A stretch of DNA of 64,000 nucleotides from Bugulina stolonifera. Taxonomy: Eukaryota; Bryozoa; Gymnolaemata; Cheilostomatida; Bugulidae. The notes below the pieces were generated by a model. That model saw only the letters and a program-made list of their open reading frames with translations, searched no databases and was not told the origin of the DNA. Below, in pieces: positions 12,701-21,815 of this stretch (position 1 is the stretch's first letter; each line of letters opens with the position of its first letter). The stretch lies in NCBI GenBank assembly GCA_935421135.1, contig OW285195.1:1612001-1676000 (forward strand). The letters are read 5' to 3'. The position numbers were made by a program, and so were the translations under genes.

Positions 12701-13711
12701 TTACTTCCTGTCGACGTATAGTTGAGGGAGTTCTTGTATGCTGGCACGTTAGCAGATTCGCTTGGGGAATTTAGTTTGTTAAGGTAGTTCTTTGTTGATT
12801 GGGAAGCTTGACATCAGGGTATTTGATGTAGTGTGTTTGGAACTTGTTTTAGTTACTTGTAGATATCCGAGTTTCATACGTACAGGTAGATAATGTACAT
12901 GTACAGGTTTCACTTACTACGAAGGATTGTTTTGAGTTTCCCTTGCGGCGAGTAAATGTCACAAGTTTCACTGTAGCAGCCCCCCTGGTTGAGCTTTGAA
13001 TTCACTGATGCTGTTTGTTTAGCGTTACGTTTTTATTTCTGTATAATAATAGCCTTAGCACCTTAGCACCGTGAAACTAAAATAATGAGGAATAACATTT
13101 AAGCATAGTTATGTAGCTAATATAGAGTATGTATAGTTGGTTAAGAAATGTTAGAAGTAAAATATACATGCTAGTTATAAATGAAACTGCAAGAAATTAA
13201 GCACACAAAACATTATTTCCAATAATATTTAATAATATGGAGCTAAATAAATACCTTGATAACACCATCCAGGAGAGTGCTAGTATTAGAGTATACTTGC
13301 TGTAACTTGTATAATAGAAATTATAATATGTGTATATAGGATGTTCTAAAGCCTACATTATTACGGCTAGGCTTCTAAACTCAAAATGCCTAATGGTAAA
13401 ATACCTCATATAAATGAAAAATAAGAAAAATGATTCACTTGATAGCTGTTGTAACAGTAAATCATACGTGGCAGCGGATCTTTGTCTTGCAATAATGTTG
13501 CAAGTACATGTAGGAGGAAACAGGATAAAGAATGGGCTTGGGTGGATGAATCAAGCAGCCATTGCATAGCAGTAAACAACTTACTGAAATTTTAAATCTA
13601 ATGTATATTTCTAACAAAGACTTCACACTATATGATAATGGAGGGGACATTTACAAGGTTATTGACTGTGTTCTGAGGTCTGTTAACAACCCTTTAACCG
13701 GCGAGAACTGA
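749..13711 (+). CDS. Sequestosome-1/p62-like autophagy receptor, 5' partial, last exon split by a retrotransposon
   Basis: p62 bridges ubiquitinated cargo to LC3/ATG8 membranes in the cytoplasm. Exons read by phase: 749-886, 1075-1206, 1565-1744, 2246-2422, 2725 (or 2758)-3521, 3826-4066, 5049-5073, and 13633-13711 after the insertion; TGA at 13709-13711. Exon 749-886 encodes the end of a PB1 domain (acidic DSDEEL motif). 1075-1206 plus 1565 gives a ZZ zinc finger (CDGC, CLVC, CNQC, HDHH). 2725-3521 is acidic and repetitive and ends with a LIR-like motif, [10 protein letters not shown]. 3826-4066 and 5049 onward encode a UBA domain (MGFHDGG, then GW). A BEL/Pao element sits in the UBA exon. 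Read as it stands, translation leaves the UBA after MLY, adds eight LTR-encoded residues and stops at 5099-5101. The 5' exons are outside the window. NBR1 is the main alternative, but the order PB1-ZZ-LIR-UBA without the NBR1 Trp domain fits p62. Confidence 0.85.
1235..1550. repeat. Tandem repeat in p62 intron
   Basis: Degenerate tandem copies of a ~33-37-bp unit with the core AGTGTGGTTAGT and ACTATCATATACTG. The array ends about 14 bp before the acceptor of the exon at 1565. Confidence 0.85.
2004..2205. repeat. 35-bp minisatellite in p62 intron
   Basis: About 5.7 near-identical copies of a 35-bp unit beginning GTGAACTGTTGAGTAGTGAA. The array ends ~40 bp upstream of the acceptor at 2245. Open frames across it on the minus strand are repeat artefacts. 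Confidence 0.9.
2890..3350 (+). repeat. Coding repeats in p62 exon ([14 protein letters not shown])
   Basis: Inside the long p62 exon a 30-bp unit encoding about ten residues of the type [10 protein letters not shown] recurs roughly eight times. It is followed by a second, looser DQSEA-type repeat. The repeats are in frame and acidic, which suggests a disordered linker between the ZZ finger and the LIR. I know of no such repeat in vertebrate p62. Confidence 0.8.
4229..4640. repeat. Cluster of GC-rich hairpins in p62 intron
   Basis: Several perfect short stems. 4541-4590 folds as a three-way junction: outer stem CTTCCG/CGGAAG, inner stems CCCGAC/GTCGGG and GACGAC/GTCGTC, each with a 5-nt loop. 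Downstream are the palindrome TTGCGCAA (4591-4598) and CCCGACC/GGTCGGG (4617-4637). Near 4229-4245 GTCGTCC pairs with GGACGAC. This is probably part of a fold-back transposon whose ends I could not fix. Confidence 0.6.
5069..5073. repeat. Target-site duplication CTATA (left copy)
   Basis: CTATA directly precedes the TG of the left LTR and recurs at 13628-13632 directly after the CA of the right LTR. Five bp is normal for BEL/Pao integration. Confidence 0.92.
5074..5729 (-). repeat. BEL/Pao 3' LTR (left copy)
   Basis: 656 bp, TG...CA, matching 12972-13627 throughout by eye. Read from the p62 side it supplies an early in-frame TGA at 5099-5101. Confidence 0.95.
5730..5738 (-). promoter_or_regulatory. 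Polypurine tract of the BEL/Pao element
   Basis: On the minus strand AGGTGGGAG lies immediately before the 3' LTR, where plus-strand priming normally occurs. The call rests on position and composition. Confidence 0.65.
5782..11958 (-). CDS. BEL/Pao gag-pol polyprotein (2058 aa, intact)
   Basis: A single frame encodes all retrotransposon functions. An N-terminal array of five-residue repeats (HSETA, ARDGT type, residues ~5-50) precedes a coiled-coil region rich in Ala/Glu (~240-320). A DUF1759-like gag core follows around 400-560 ([11 protein letters not shown]). Two Cys/His zinc-knuckle segments lie near 612 and 648. A retropepsin-like aspartic protease has [10 protein letters not shown] near 779. 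The reverse transcriptase has its catalytic YVDD near 1218. RNase H begins near 1398 (FSDAS). The integrase has an HHCC zinc domain (~1696-1735) and a DDE core (D in GLDCFGPF ~1768, D in RCDQGTN ~1829, E in WERMIRI ~1863). A DUF5641-type C-terminal domain ends the protein. No frameshift or stop is present, consistent with recent activity. There is no envelope gene. Confidence 0.96.
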   Translation of the reverse strand: MVESVHSETAHSETAHSETAHSETAHSGTARDGTARDGTARDGTARSETAEQSTIDLAASKPVYTTTQHTEPHTRSSLRIQNLPILSDLQQAIEALSVIHASFLEELSDRDVQLHYERLASMDNELSVGLLTHVIQLYEKFKTANGDLEVSPTLRKEVDRVSADNRELSENVSDRMGDLSAKPKHHSNDGPSIEIPSQHPDKAAEKPGCASARSQRSVRSQRSNHSSNHKSLSSRNSSNHSQSLRRLRAEAEAAAANKQAILEAEIASAQLEEESLKLQSQVQKNKSLMTQAKLQAELRAEVQKQKIFAEAIAEEEELRGDAVSLMRPPSVRNSGIRQSSYSHHSEHLGLPTTPMRRPPVEIHRNPILDQSPTSIVSTHPDFAKHLAEAINTVRQRPGEPPVFYGDPLKYADWKTTFEEAFDMSQCTPGQKWLKLQQYVGGKAMDAINGYCRVKTADAYRDAWRKLDKRYGKPEVITEAFEKKLEDWPKIKSNDGEQLERFVDFLESCAAYDSGDLSLDSKAANKNLILKLPYAIALKWSSKATKLEKKHGKFPPLRDFIEFLTDESDTMNNSLTQTLHNMSLSEKPNKQMKSDNFKKPERKAHVRNAESKPSVCLKCNMSNHRTSNCNDLAKLSHEKQVEFMKNNSLCFSCLKPNHMSKDCKNPAKCRKNNCSQNHPTVSHDFVMSRRKEHAESQNDKQQNGKPSNYNETNKSSKTKPTDQNAAPNAGEKSAGSKPTTPQLVQVANTNNADTCRSSQIMSWTVPVFVSSKSDPNNEVLVYALIDSGADNSFITNSTLAKLNTSDVKNSDLNMSTLSNVDGDTVSRAEVFGLRVRGYNHHKYLNLPNVYAQTKIPLNRDHIPTPDSVRKWPHLRHLSNKLMPLREDIDVGLLIGGNLTQAYIPRDYIVGSDDEPFAKLTDLGWALMGDSTPPQIATNQIRVTANILQTPTVDRSKIDFLVKPDTHNEQVAQLISILSSDFKASNSDETNTLSIDDVEFLKLMKEQIYKDEDGYMTMPLPFKHKPQANNSKQIAARRFKLLQKKLTDSAFSDHYRQFMNEIIAQGDAELVPKDEQDNPKSWYIPHFGVYHPKKPNKIRVVFDGAAKVGGMCLNDYLLQGPDQLNSLVGILMRFRKEQIGVTCDIARMFHQFRVIPEHRDFLRFLWFNDQDEIVSYRMKVHIFGATSSPACTTFGLRTLCETSNNSNSSSKAFIRDNFYVDDGLISFPNADAAKTLISDAISICREGNLRLHKFASNSPEFLQFLPESERNIQDIQSLSPDDVSQPMERTLGLLWSLKSDSFQFSFTPKESPHTRRGILSTIASIYDPLGFLSPFILQGKNILQDMCRVATSWDDPLTGELLSRWESWESSLPDLININISRCYKPPRFGAITRAELHHFSDASTSGYGGVSYLRLVNAEDKVHCSLLMSKARVAPLKAITIPRLELQAAVVSSKLSSLIRAEIGVKVTETFWTDSQVVLGYLKNKTKKFHVYVTNRIQQVRDNCDPENWFYIPTSVNPADHASRGMTINQLINSNWFTGPDFLLCEPIMMPEQPTPQVRVDDLEVKALSATSQKPPFSLSQRLERFSSWKNALKAIGALVNKLHALKNKQSSPTAKQDLIVSLIIKSIQEENFPELKTLSNGNQLTKGSSIYNLDPFIDDSGLMRVGGRLGESSLTYAERHPIILPRNSHTTVLLTRHYHEAAAHQGRTTTLAKIRSAGYWIVNGQSAISSLIHKCVTCRKIRASPSIPQMSQLPDSRTTPSPPFTCVGLDCFGPFVVKERRSEIKRYGLIVTCLASRAVHIEVLDDMSTTSFINGFRNVVSIRGPIAEVRCDQGTNFVGAISELSRKGELEFKLNPPNASHMGGVWERMIRIARNVLMGIAKSHPGRLDTSGLRTLFYEVMSIINSRPLSAVSEEQVPLTPNMLLTMKSDVVLPPPHTFEEADVYSRKRWRAVQHLANVFWKRWKTEYLANLQSRQKWIKDLPDIKQGAIVLIQETNVPRQNWKMAKVAKCIKSADNRIRSVKLLLGNTKQPRNSENYLTRPVSKLVILIDNVDKVDC
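11959..12971 (-). other. Untranslated leader of the BEL/Pao element
   Basis: About 1 kb between the 5' LTR and the gag-pol start. It includes a pyrimidine-purine-biased stretch near 12625-12700 made of CTCCGG/GGCTCTGG-type hexamer repeats. No other open frame looks real. It presumably holds the packaging and primer-binding signals, but none could be identified. Confidence 0.6.
12972..13627 (-). repeat. BEL/Pao 5' LTR (right copy)
   Basis: 656 bp, TG...CA, same sequence as the left LTR by eye. It is followed by the second CTATA target duplication (13628-13632), after which the p62 UBA frame resumes. Confidence 0.95.
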
Positions 13712-14803
13712 GGCTACATACAGACCTATTATGCCTGCTACATGCGACTTGGTTGTGTGTGTAGCATTTTACTGAATACTAGGCAGTGTAGAAATATTTC
13801 TCTATTCTTTTTTTCCCATGTACATGTATGTATGTGTGACACTCCATTCATATCAGATAACACGGTTTGGTCCAGGTGTACAATATTTTCTCAGCATTGT
13901 ATTTTTGTTTAAACTAGAATAATATAATAAAATTTGTTTATGACAATGGACATGATGTATGTTACTGCTTCTTCAGGGAATCTTAGTTTAATAATTGAGA
14001 AATATATAAAATTGTCTTTATTATGAAAAATACCTGACAAGTTTAAATTGTGGCTTTCCAAGGCCTATGGTCAGAGTCATGCCACTCATTGGTTCTGATT
14101 GATGCCAAGTCCTGCCCAACACCATCATGTGAGGGGATGGAGAGAATTCACATCCAAACTGTTTCAAATTTCATGTTTAAGTTCACCAAGCTGACAGACC
14201 AACAAGGCATCATGAGAATTGGAAATACAAAGTAATTATTCCACAACACAGGATTATTGGTATGAAGTTGTCTTCTCTCGAATTTGAATCGAGAGAGGAC
14301 AACTTCGCTTTCAGATCACTAGCCTTCTAACTATCTGGGCTCCATGAATCAGTGATTATATCATTATTATTTATTATCAAAGTGTTGCATTATACTAACA
14401 AATCAATTAGATTATTATAAGTTGCCCTTTATTCACTTCATACCTACGGTGTATATACTAGAGGGAGAGGAAGATAACTTCACAATCAACTATCTTACAT
14501 TGACTGGGTGGGGGTAATAGCCATTACTGATGAGGGCCCTCTTATCCCACCCATAAAGCTATTGAGAGGGTGTAAAGCAGATTTTAGTTTGCTGGTCCCA
14601 GGGAGGCTTTTCTAGAAATTTTATAGCCAACAACAATACTTCAGACAGCAGTTTCTCAATTTAATTAAAATACCCATCTATATTTTACAGAAAAATATAA
14701 CAGCAGGCCACAACTAGTTTATGATGGCAAAACTATCACATCGTGTAAAATTAGAACTAATATAAACTATTAGACAGAAACTTGTGAGTAGCTGCTGCTA
14801 TTA
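13712..14803. other. 3' intergenic region between convergent p62 and NUFIP1
   Basis: Holds the 3' flanks of both genes. A hairpin with 18-bp arms and one mismatch lies at 14264-14281 / 14289-14306. No further coding sequence is convincing; the small open frame at 14050-14235 has no recognisable features. Confidence 0.6.
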
Positions 14804-17800
14804 CTACCACATGTCATCATGATCATCATCGTATATTTGAGACTGACTGCCCCCAGTCTCTCTGCTAGCACCAACACCAAGGAAGTCTTGTTGAACAACA
14901 TAGCGTACACACTGTAGCAGCACGTTCCTCTCATGCCGTATCTCTGGGGCCAGAATCTGGGAAAACAGAGCAGAACCAATTATGGACTAGACAGTGAATA
15001 CATGTGTATAGCAAACATAATAACATGTAAGGGTGTATATACAGTACATGTACATGTATACACTATACATTGCAGTACACCTGTACATCTCCTTCTGGGT
15101 GATAGAGTGAATACTAAACAAAGTGATGTTGTGGATTCCAATGTATATAAATGGTTACATACCTTCTCCAGGAGAGATGACCGACAACTAGTGAATGTAC
15201 GTCGCTGCTGCTCCCTCTGTTGACCAATAGTACTCTTACCCCTTCGACCTCCCCTCTTCCTGTTCCTATTGTTTCTGTTTGTATCATGGGTGAGCTTTCT
15301 ACTGAGTAGATGTGGACCCTGGGAGTGTGGACCCTGTGGGTGTGGGTGATCGTTCTCTGCCCTACTACTTTGCACTGAAGCTATAGCTGTGTCTGTCTGT
15401 CCCTCCACTTTATCACCTTCCGCTACAGTTATATAATCAATAGGCTACACACACATGTTAAAATATGACTGTACAATGCGTGTACATAGTGTACAGCGTG
15501 CGTAATATACAGTGCACACAGTATACAGTGTATGTAGTATACAGTGTATGTAGTATACAGTGTACATAGTATACAGTGTATGTAGTATACAGTGTACGTA
15601 GTATACAGTGTACATAGTATACAGTGTGGTTATATATATATACTGTGTAAGTAGTATACAGTGTACATAGTATACAGTGTACGTAGTATACAGTGTACGC
15701 AGTATACAGTGCACACAGTATACAGTGCACACAGTATACAGTGTACGTAGTATACAGTGTACGCAGTATACAGTGCACACAGTATACAGTGTATACAGTG
15801 TACAGTGTATACAGTGTACATAGTATACAGTGTACATAGTATACAGTGTGCGTAGTATACAATGTATGTAGAAGCCTACACACCTATACAGACTGTTTTG
15901 AGAGACAGACAGACAGACACCTACCGGCTATACCCGTTCCAGCAGCTGACGTGTTGATAGTGGGAGGTTCCTTGATCTCCCCTTCTTCTTCACTACTGCT
16001 AACATCAGCATAAGTGGACATGAGAGAGCTCAGTGCACCACTAGTGCCAACAAAACCAGTTACACTTGCAGTAGTCGATTGTGTGTGTCCAGCAGTAGTA
16101 GTAGCTTGCGTGTGACTAGTGTCTATGCTATTGCTAGTGGTGTGTGTGTTACTAGAGTTATGATCAACTCCATGGCTCATGTTATACTGATACTGTGACC
16201 CTGATATAGTTGATGTAACATCCACTCCACCCTTTGGACTCCCTGCACCTGCTCAGTGTAATACAATAGCATAGTTACTAGACATATCCATCAACTACAT
16301 ACATGTACATGTATATGTACAATCATGTAAATTAAGTGCATATGTACTAACACCACACAGTGTACATACTGTAGGAGTGTTAGTACATTGAGCACTTGGT
16401 CACATGCACTAAAGGTACCTTGATACTATTTCAACTCCATCGCATAAGTTGGTGTAGCGCAAACACAAAATTGTAATTGGAAATGTCTATTGTCGAGACA
16501 GAAACAGGGCAATAAAGCAGTGTCCAAAATTAGTGCTGCATCAATCTGTCCAACAAATCTAGGATTGCCTCTTGGTTCCAACCGATATACCTAAGAACCG
16601 AACAAATTGAAGTTCAATGGCCAAAACCGATTGTAACCTTCGAAGCCAGCCAAACGAGTTTCAAAGGTAGACTAAGTTATGCTTTTATTGCTATTGAGAA
16701 CGCTAATTACTCCAGCAGATTGCATAGTCTACAACTAAGCTGTTGTTGGTGTAGTGTAAACACAGAATCAGAGTCAGATGACATATGAAGTAGGTGTTTG
16801 AGTTGGAGTAGTGCAAGTACATAGATAACTACGAAGACTAGAGATTTATTAACCTGGATACCTTGAGCTAGTCTAGAGAGAGGGTCCTCCTTGAGATCGG
16901 CTGGGGTGCTTGTAGTAGTGAACTACAACACACAATAATGTACTACAACACACAATAATGTACTGGAACATGCAACACTGTGCTACAACATACAATGTAC
17001 TACAGAATAATTGAGGTAATTGCTAACAAACATGTCTGAGACCCGGGTAAATGGTAAATGAAAGTACACAGTCAGCCTCGCAAATGGCTATCTGAATCAA
17101 TGATAACTGAATGCTACCAGTTATAGTTAGATTGGAATTAGTGTATATGTACAGTCATGCGAACCATCAACCACATAATTATCAGTATAGTTTACTCCAA
17201 GGAGTAGCTAAGAAAACTCAGAACTTGGTGACTTGGAGGTTGTTGGTACCACTGAATGACTGATGAATTCACTGACTGGTTTACCTGTGTTGTTGTGTTT
17301 TGATGTCTGGTGTTCCAGCAACTACCACCTCTACCTCTACCTCGGCCCCTACCTCTACCTCTCCCCATTTTACTACAATAAAATTATAACATTTGATTCT
17401 AATGCAGGGCGAAGGATGAGCTTTTACATAGAGTATACACAGTAAACAGATGAAGAATGATGGTTCAAAGAAGGACAGCTAACAACAACAATATACGTCG
17501 TCTAACAGGGAAACGGGCAGCACCCTGACTATTGTATATGTTTAGGGTTACATAGTACTAGCCTAGTATTATGTAATACATGACCATTTTTGACCAAACT
17601 ACTATTAAACTGATGAGCCCTTTATGGACTAAGTGTATAACTTGAGTCCTGTGTACTGATGTCAGTGGCCAGATAGGATCTGCAACACTTGTCCTACAGA
17701 CACGTGTACGTAGGCTACGTGTCTGTAGGACATGTGTTGCAGACCCTATCTGGCCACTGACATCAGTACACAGGACTCAAGTTATACACTTAGTCCATAA

Positions 17801-20800
17801 AGGGCTCATCAGTTTAATAGTAGTTTAGTCAAAAATGGTCACGTATTACATAATACTAGGCTAGTACTATGTAACCCTAAACATATAAGTAGTCAACGTA
17901 CAAGTAACTCACGTACACGTAGCCAATGTAAATGTCAACTTGGTACATACCCAAACTGTCGTGTTTCAAGTACTTCACCTCTTTCCAGTTTCTCTCTTCT
18001 CTCTTCCTCCTTCCTTGCAATGTTGGCTGCCGTGGGAAAGTTTCTACAGAAATACAAGTCGGGATAACATACTGCATAGACTATACTGTAACTATGCTCG
18101 TAGCTAACTACATGTACATGTACAGTAGTTAGTATTAGGTCTAGTTATAGCATGGGCGTGATAGACAGACACCATGGACTACATATACTATAGGCCTACC
18201 AGTACACAGTATACCTTACCTTCTTCTTTCTGCTATCCATTTCTCTATATCTTCAGATGATTCCTTAATCTTATTGGCCAATCCAGTTAGATGTTGCTGT
18301 AATAATGATTAGCATATTAAAGGTGGACTGTACTGAAATTTTGAGGTTATAAACTGAATGCACCATTAGAAAGCCTAGTAGCAGCTGAACCAGTTAGCAC
18401 AATACCAGCTGGGCTCTATGATGTCATCATGGTACCCAGCTCTGCTAAAACTAGTGAAATACATCATTGCAGGGAGTGAATGCCAGACCAGGCATTGTGT
18501 TATTATAAACAGAAAATTTTAATTGAGATTTTATCCTTGTTGTACTTGGAATATCACAAAACGAAAAAATGGGTATGTAGAACAAATGCTAGTTAATATT
18601 CCTAGACAATAAAAAGTACAAATTGTTGCAAAAAATTATCAAATGACTTTTGAGTTTGCAATTTGATTGGTCAATAGGCTACTTGTTTATCTCATGAATA
18701 ACATGCCTACTTATTAGACTGGTGTGTTGAACATGTAGAACGTAGTACTATAATTGCTAGCATCTGTTTTATTGAAGGAACACTGTATTTCTTATAAAAC
18801 AGTTGTGAGAACTCAATATTGCTTCTATATAGTGTGTCAGAGTTGAGGTAATCAAAGAAAAAGTTTTGAGAACTGACATATAACTAGGTGGAGATAACTC
18901 CTAATGCTGACATCACTATGGTTATTTTAGAAATTTTGGGGTTACTTTTTTGCAGTTTAGCATCTATTAGCTACTACTAAAACAGTTTAGATATGCTTGT
19001 TTAGGTATCAAATAATACTAACATAGTTAATTTGGCGACAAACATTCTGAAATTTTCAGTACAGTCCACCTTTAACCTTGAAACAAGCATGTAGATCGGG
19101 TCTGACTAACAATTCATTGAGTTTAGTGTAAAAGATGATGATTTAACAATTAAAAAGCCAGAATTCAAACTTACTGAAAATATGACCCTGTGTATAATAA
19201 GTAGGCTATAGCCGCATAGGCCAGAGTAGGCCTACACGTACATGTACAATGCTGTGACACACTTACCATATTATAGTGTAACTTGACGAGCTTTGGAGCA
19301 GCTACATAATTGCAACCATCTACCCTACACATCTCATGCTCACTAGTGTGAAGGGAATACTGCCCACTAGTGTTGAAACCTCTATCACATGTGTCACAGT
19401 AGAAATCATAGCTGTCTGCGTCTCTCTTCTATATGCAGATCAACAAATATTAATGTACACATTTTGCTACACTATTACTTGTATCGAGGCCTAACCTAAA
19501 ATGACCTTTGATTCACACTTGATCTTCACATTCTTGCATGTTGATAGTTGATATTTAGCCCTAGCAATAATAACACTGTTTTGTAGCTCTAGGCCTACCC
19601 ATGTCGCTGGTGGGAAAGTGTCAAGAATTTAGAATTTTCCGTTTAAACATTCGTGACCAAATAACAATAACAATCTTTGTATTTGACAGACTGGCAGTGG
19701 TGGCACCTTGAAATATTGGTTGAAATTGAGAGAGTTTCCTGCAGAATAATGAAAGCCTCACAAGCTGCCAACACCCATTGCTCCCCAAGACGAAGTAGGC
19801 CTATACAACTAAGGTCACATAATTTGATACTCAGGAGAGAAGCAAACATCTTCTAATGATGAGGGGGGATAACCACACTAATGCAAACCACAGCCCATTA
19901 TGATTATGAAGTACTTATACATAGCTACACCTAGGGCAAAGCTACAAGGAGGGCCACCGAAAATGAGCAGTAGACTGATCAGGTAGAATTGCTTATGAAA
20001 GACAAGCCTCCTCCACACCCTTTTCCTCCTTGGTTGAACTAACTCATTTAACCATAGCCATCAAACTCAAGACTAATTATGGTGATGGGTCTAGCCAGCT
20101 GCATCCTGCTGGATTAGGTACAGTGATGAAAAAATTTGATCTCTTCAGATCCTTGTTTGTGTTGAAATAAGTTGTCGACTAACAAAACATAGAGAAGACA
20201 AACTCTGCCTCAGTTTTGGTGAAGAACCAAGGTTACTTAGCACATAGGCTTATACACTAGCCTATGTAGACAGATTCTGGAGTAGGCCTGTGCACACAGC
20301 GTGTAGGACTCAACAAGTAGGCTAAGCAAACCATTGAATACATAGAAAGTGTTCAGCAAAAGCAGTTCAGTTGTCAAAGGGCTCGAAAGCGTCACTGCAA
20401 CCAGAAGTATTCCTGGATTAGTAGGCTTACAACTTGAATGTAGGAGACAAAACCACTGAGCAACATGTTATCCTCTAGCTATGAAGAAAGTGTCAAAAGC
20501 CGCTCCCATACAACTAACACCAATTTCTGTCACAAATAGTGCCTACTGCATCATTTTCCTCCCTTGAACAATCCGAGATTTACGGATTATCACTCCTGAG
20601 TAAAAGCAAATCAGCAATACGTTGTAGTATTGACTTGATCTGTGTAGCACACTGTTATTAATGTGCATTACCGAATATATAGCCTAATATTAATATAAAT
20701 ATTTGATAGTCATAGTGACAACTATTATATTAGGCTGTTATCATAATAGAATCAGAATCCTTTGTCACCAGTGAGGGTGTAACTTCAAATGAAATTTCTA

Positions 20801-21167
20801 CACTACTATTTTATCTTATTATTTAGGCTCATTCATACAGTAATCTCACCTCACACTTCAGCCTTTTGCTTCCAAATGGATTTGAACTATACTTCAACTT
20901 TGAAAACTCTCCATCACTACACCCAGGCTGGAATTGATCAAACTGCGAGTCCCTATGTCTTTTTTTAGAGTTTGCTGCATATAATGGCATGCGTTCATAA
21001 AGAACCTGCGCCCATACATTCGGTTTAATGGCTGAATTGTTTATTGAAGCATTAAAATTAGGAGAAGGAATAATGCATGAGGAGCCTGTGGGAGCGGCCA
21101 TTTTAGCGAAAATAAACATAGGATTTTGTGCCCCGAACTGTTCGTAAATATGAATGGGTGACTTCAT
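14804..21167 (-). CDS. NUFIP1 (nuclear FMRP-interacting protein 1), complete
   Basis: NUFIP1 is a nuclear RNA-binding assembly factor for box C/D snoRNPs and, in mammals, a ribophagy receptor. Exons in gene order: 21167-20850, 19428-19267, 18296-18220, 18043-17951, 17372-17285, 16922-16862, 16248-15925, 15422-15163, 14956-14804. All phases agree, giving 1,536 nt and 511 aa; the human protein is ~495 aa. Exon 2 encodes a C2H2-type finger (CDTC...H...H) and a second Cys/His segment (CRVDGC...H). Exons 3-5 give the family signature: EKWIAERRR, NFPTAANIARK, RGEVLETRQFG, KM, then an RG-rich run. Exon 6 has the DPLSRL motif. Exon 7 is Ser/Thr-rich and acidic. Exons 8-9 give the conserved C-terminus (LLEK, ILAPEIRHERNVLLQC). 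The start was chosen as the first ATG of exon 1; a second ATG at KMAAPTG is possible. Introns contain several MITEs. Confidence 0.93.
15470..15875. repeat. Minisatellite in NUFIP1 intron
   Basis: A long array of ~15-17-bp units of the type AGTATACAGTGTACAT between exons 8 and 7. Overlapping Cys/Tyr/Thr-rich open frames on the minus strand come from the repeat and are not genes. Confidence 0.9.
16406..16830. mobile_element. MITE-like repeat, GTTGGTGTAGTGTAAACAC family
   Basis: Contains two copies of a GTTGGTGTAG(T/C)G(T/C)AAACAC motif at 16448 and 16743, plus degenerate inverted ends near 16406 and 16822. The same motif forms the ends of the element at 41542-42109, so this is probably a decayed copy. 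The boundaries are approximate. Confidence 0.5.
17535..17887. mobile_element. ~350-bp near-perfect palindrome (fold-back MITE)
   Basis: Two arms of about 170 bp are almost exact inverted copies centred near 17711, with almost no spacer. The arms start TATATGTTTAGGGTTACATA on the left and end with the inverse on the right; only a few mismatches are visible. It lies in the NUFIP1 intron between exons 4 and 5. TA at the ends could be a target duplication. Confidence 0.9.
18321..19071. mobile_element. TTAA-flanked MITE in NUFIP1 intron
   Basis: Terminal inverted repeat AGGTGGACTGTACTGAAA at the left is matched by its complement at the right end. TTAA lies on both sides (18317-18320 and 19072-19075), which is the piggyBac-type target. 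751 bp, with no transposase frame. Confidence 0.8.
19429..20849. other. NUFIP1 intron 1
   Basis: 1.4 kb between NUFIP1 exons 2 and 1. I see no coding sequence or clear mobile element in it. Confidence 0.5.
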
Positions 21168-21815
21168 GAATATACCTACTTTTGATTAGGCCTGTTTGTT
21201 ATCGAACGGCAATTGGCCAGAATCCTCAAGGCATGGTGTAGTTTCACTTTCAAATCGGATAAATTGTAACAGGAGTCACATTCACGTTGCAGCTCCTATT
21301 CATCGTTTTTTACTCATTTAGCCATTGTAATATATTAAAACATTACCTCTTTAGGGATTTAATTTTGTATTAACTTTGTTTATTTTTGTTTGAGTTCGTT
21401 TGTAACAAAAGATGGTCTCCCCTTCCGCTTTTCAGAGCGGTCTAAAGGCTTCATTTTAACCTGAACCTGAAGTAGCCTTATTTTTATAATAATATAATAT
21501 AATTATTATTATAATAAAAGATTTATATTATTTTATAATATAATTACGTAATTCTTGCTGTTTCTGGCAGCTTGAGAACTTTGGTTCAGTGGTTCCGTTC
21601 CCTCACCTTTTAAATACGCTTTGCTGTTTTATATACAGTATGAGTATAGTATTGCTAAGGTGTTCTCCCAGGCATAACTCTGAGCTGTACTGATGAGGTG
21701 TTAAACACTGAAACAGTACACTGTATGCAGATTGAGTAATATTTATATTACATGTATATGCACGCACTTTAAATTGTATATAATATTATAATTATAAGGC
21801 TACTTCAGATTCAAG
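21168..21815. other. Upstream region of NUFIP1
   Basis: AT-rich 5' flank of NUFIP1. Near 21455-21490 and 21796-21815 there are partly inverted copies of a CTGAAGTAGCCTTA motif that may be the ends of a small MITE. No core promoter element was recognised with confidence. Confidence 0.4.

Larger units (their letters stand above)
5074..13627 (-). mobile_element. Full-length BEL/Pao LTR retrotransposon
   Basis: An 8,554-bp element with 656-bp LTRs (5074-5729 and 12972-13627), each starting TG and ending CA, flanked by the 5-bp duplication CTATA. The coding strand is minus, so the element's 5' LTR is the right-hand one. Between the LTRs are a ~1-kb leader, one uninterrupted gag-pol frame and a purine-rich tract next to the 3' LTR. 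I did not recognise a clear tRNA primer-binding site beside the 5' LTR; the expected TGG start is missing. The equal-length LTRs look identical by eye and the frame is intact, so the insertion is young and possibly still competent. It lies antisense to p62, inside its UBA exon. Confidence 0.95.

Noticed and set aside
15445..15883. Long minus-strand Cys/Tyr/Thr/Val-rich frames
   Set aside because: Overlapping frames across a GTATACAGTGTACAT-type tandem repeat in a NUFIP1 intron.
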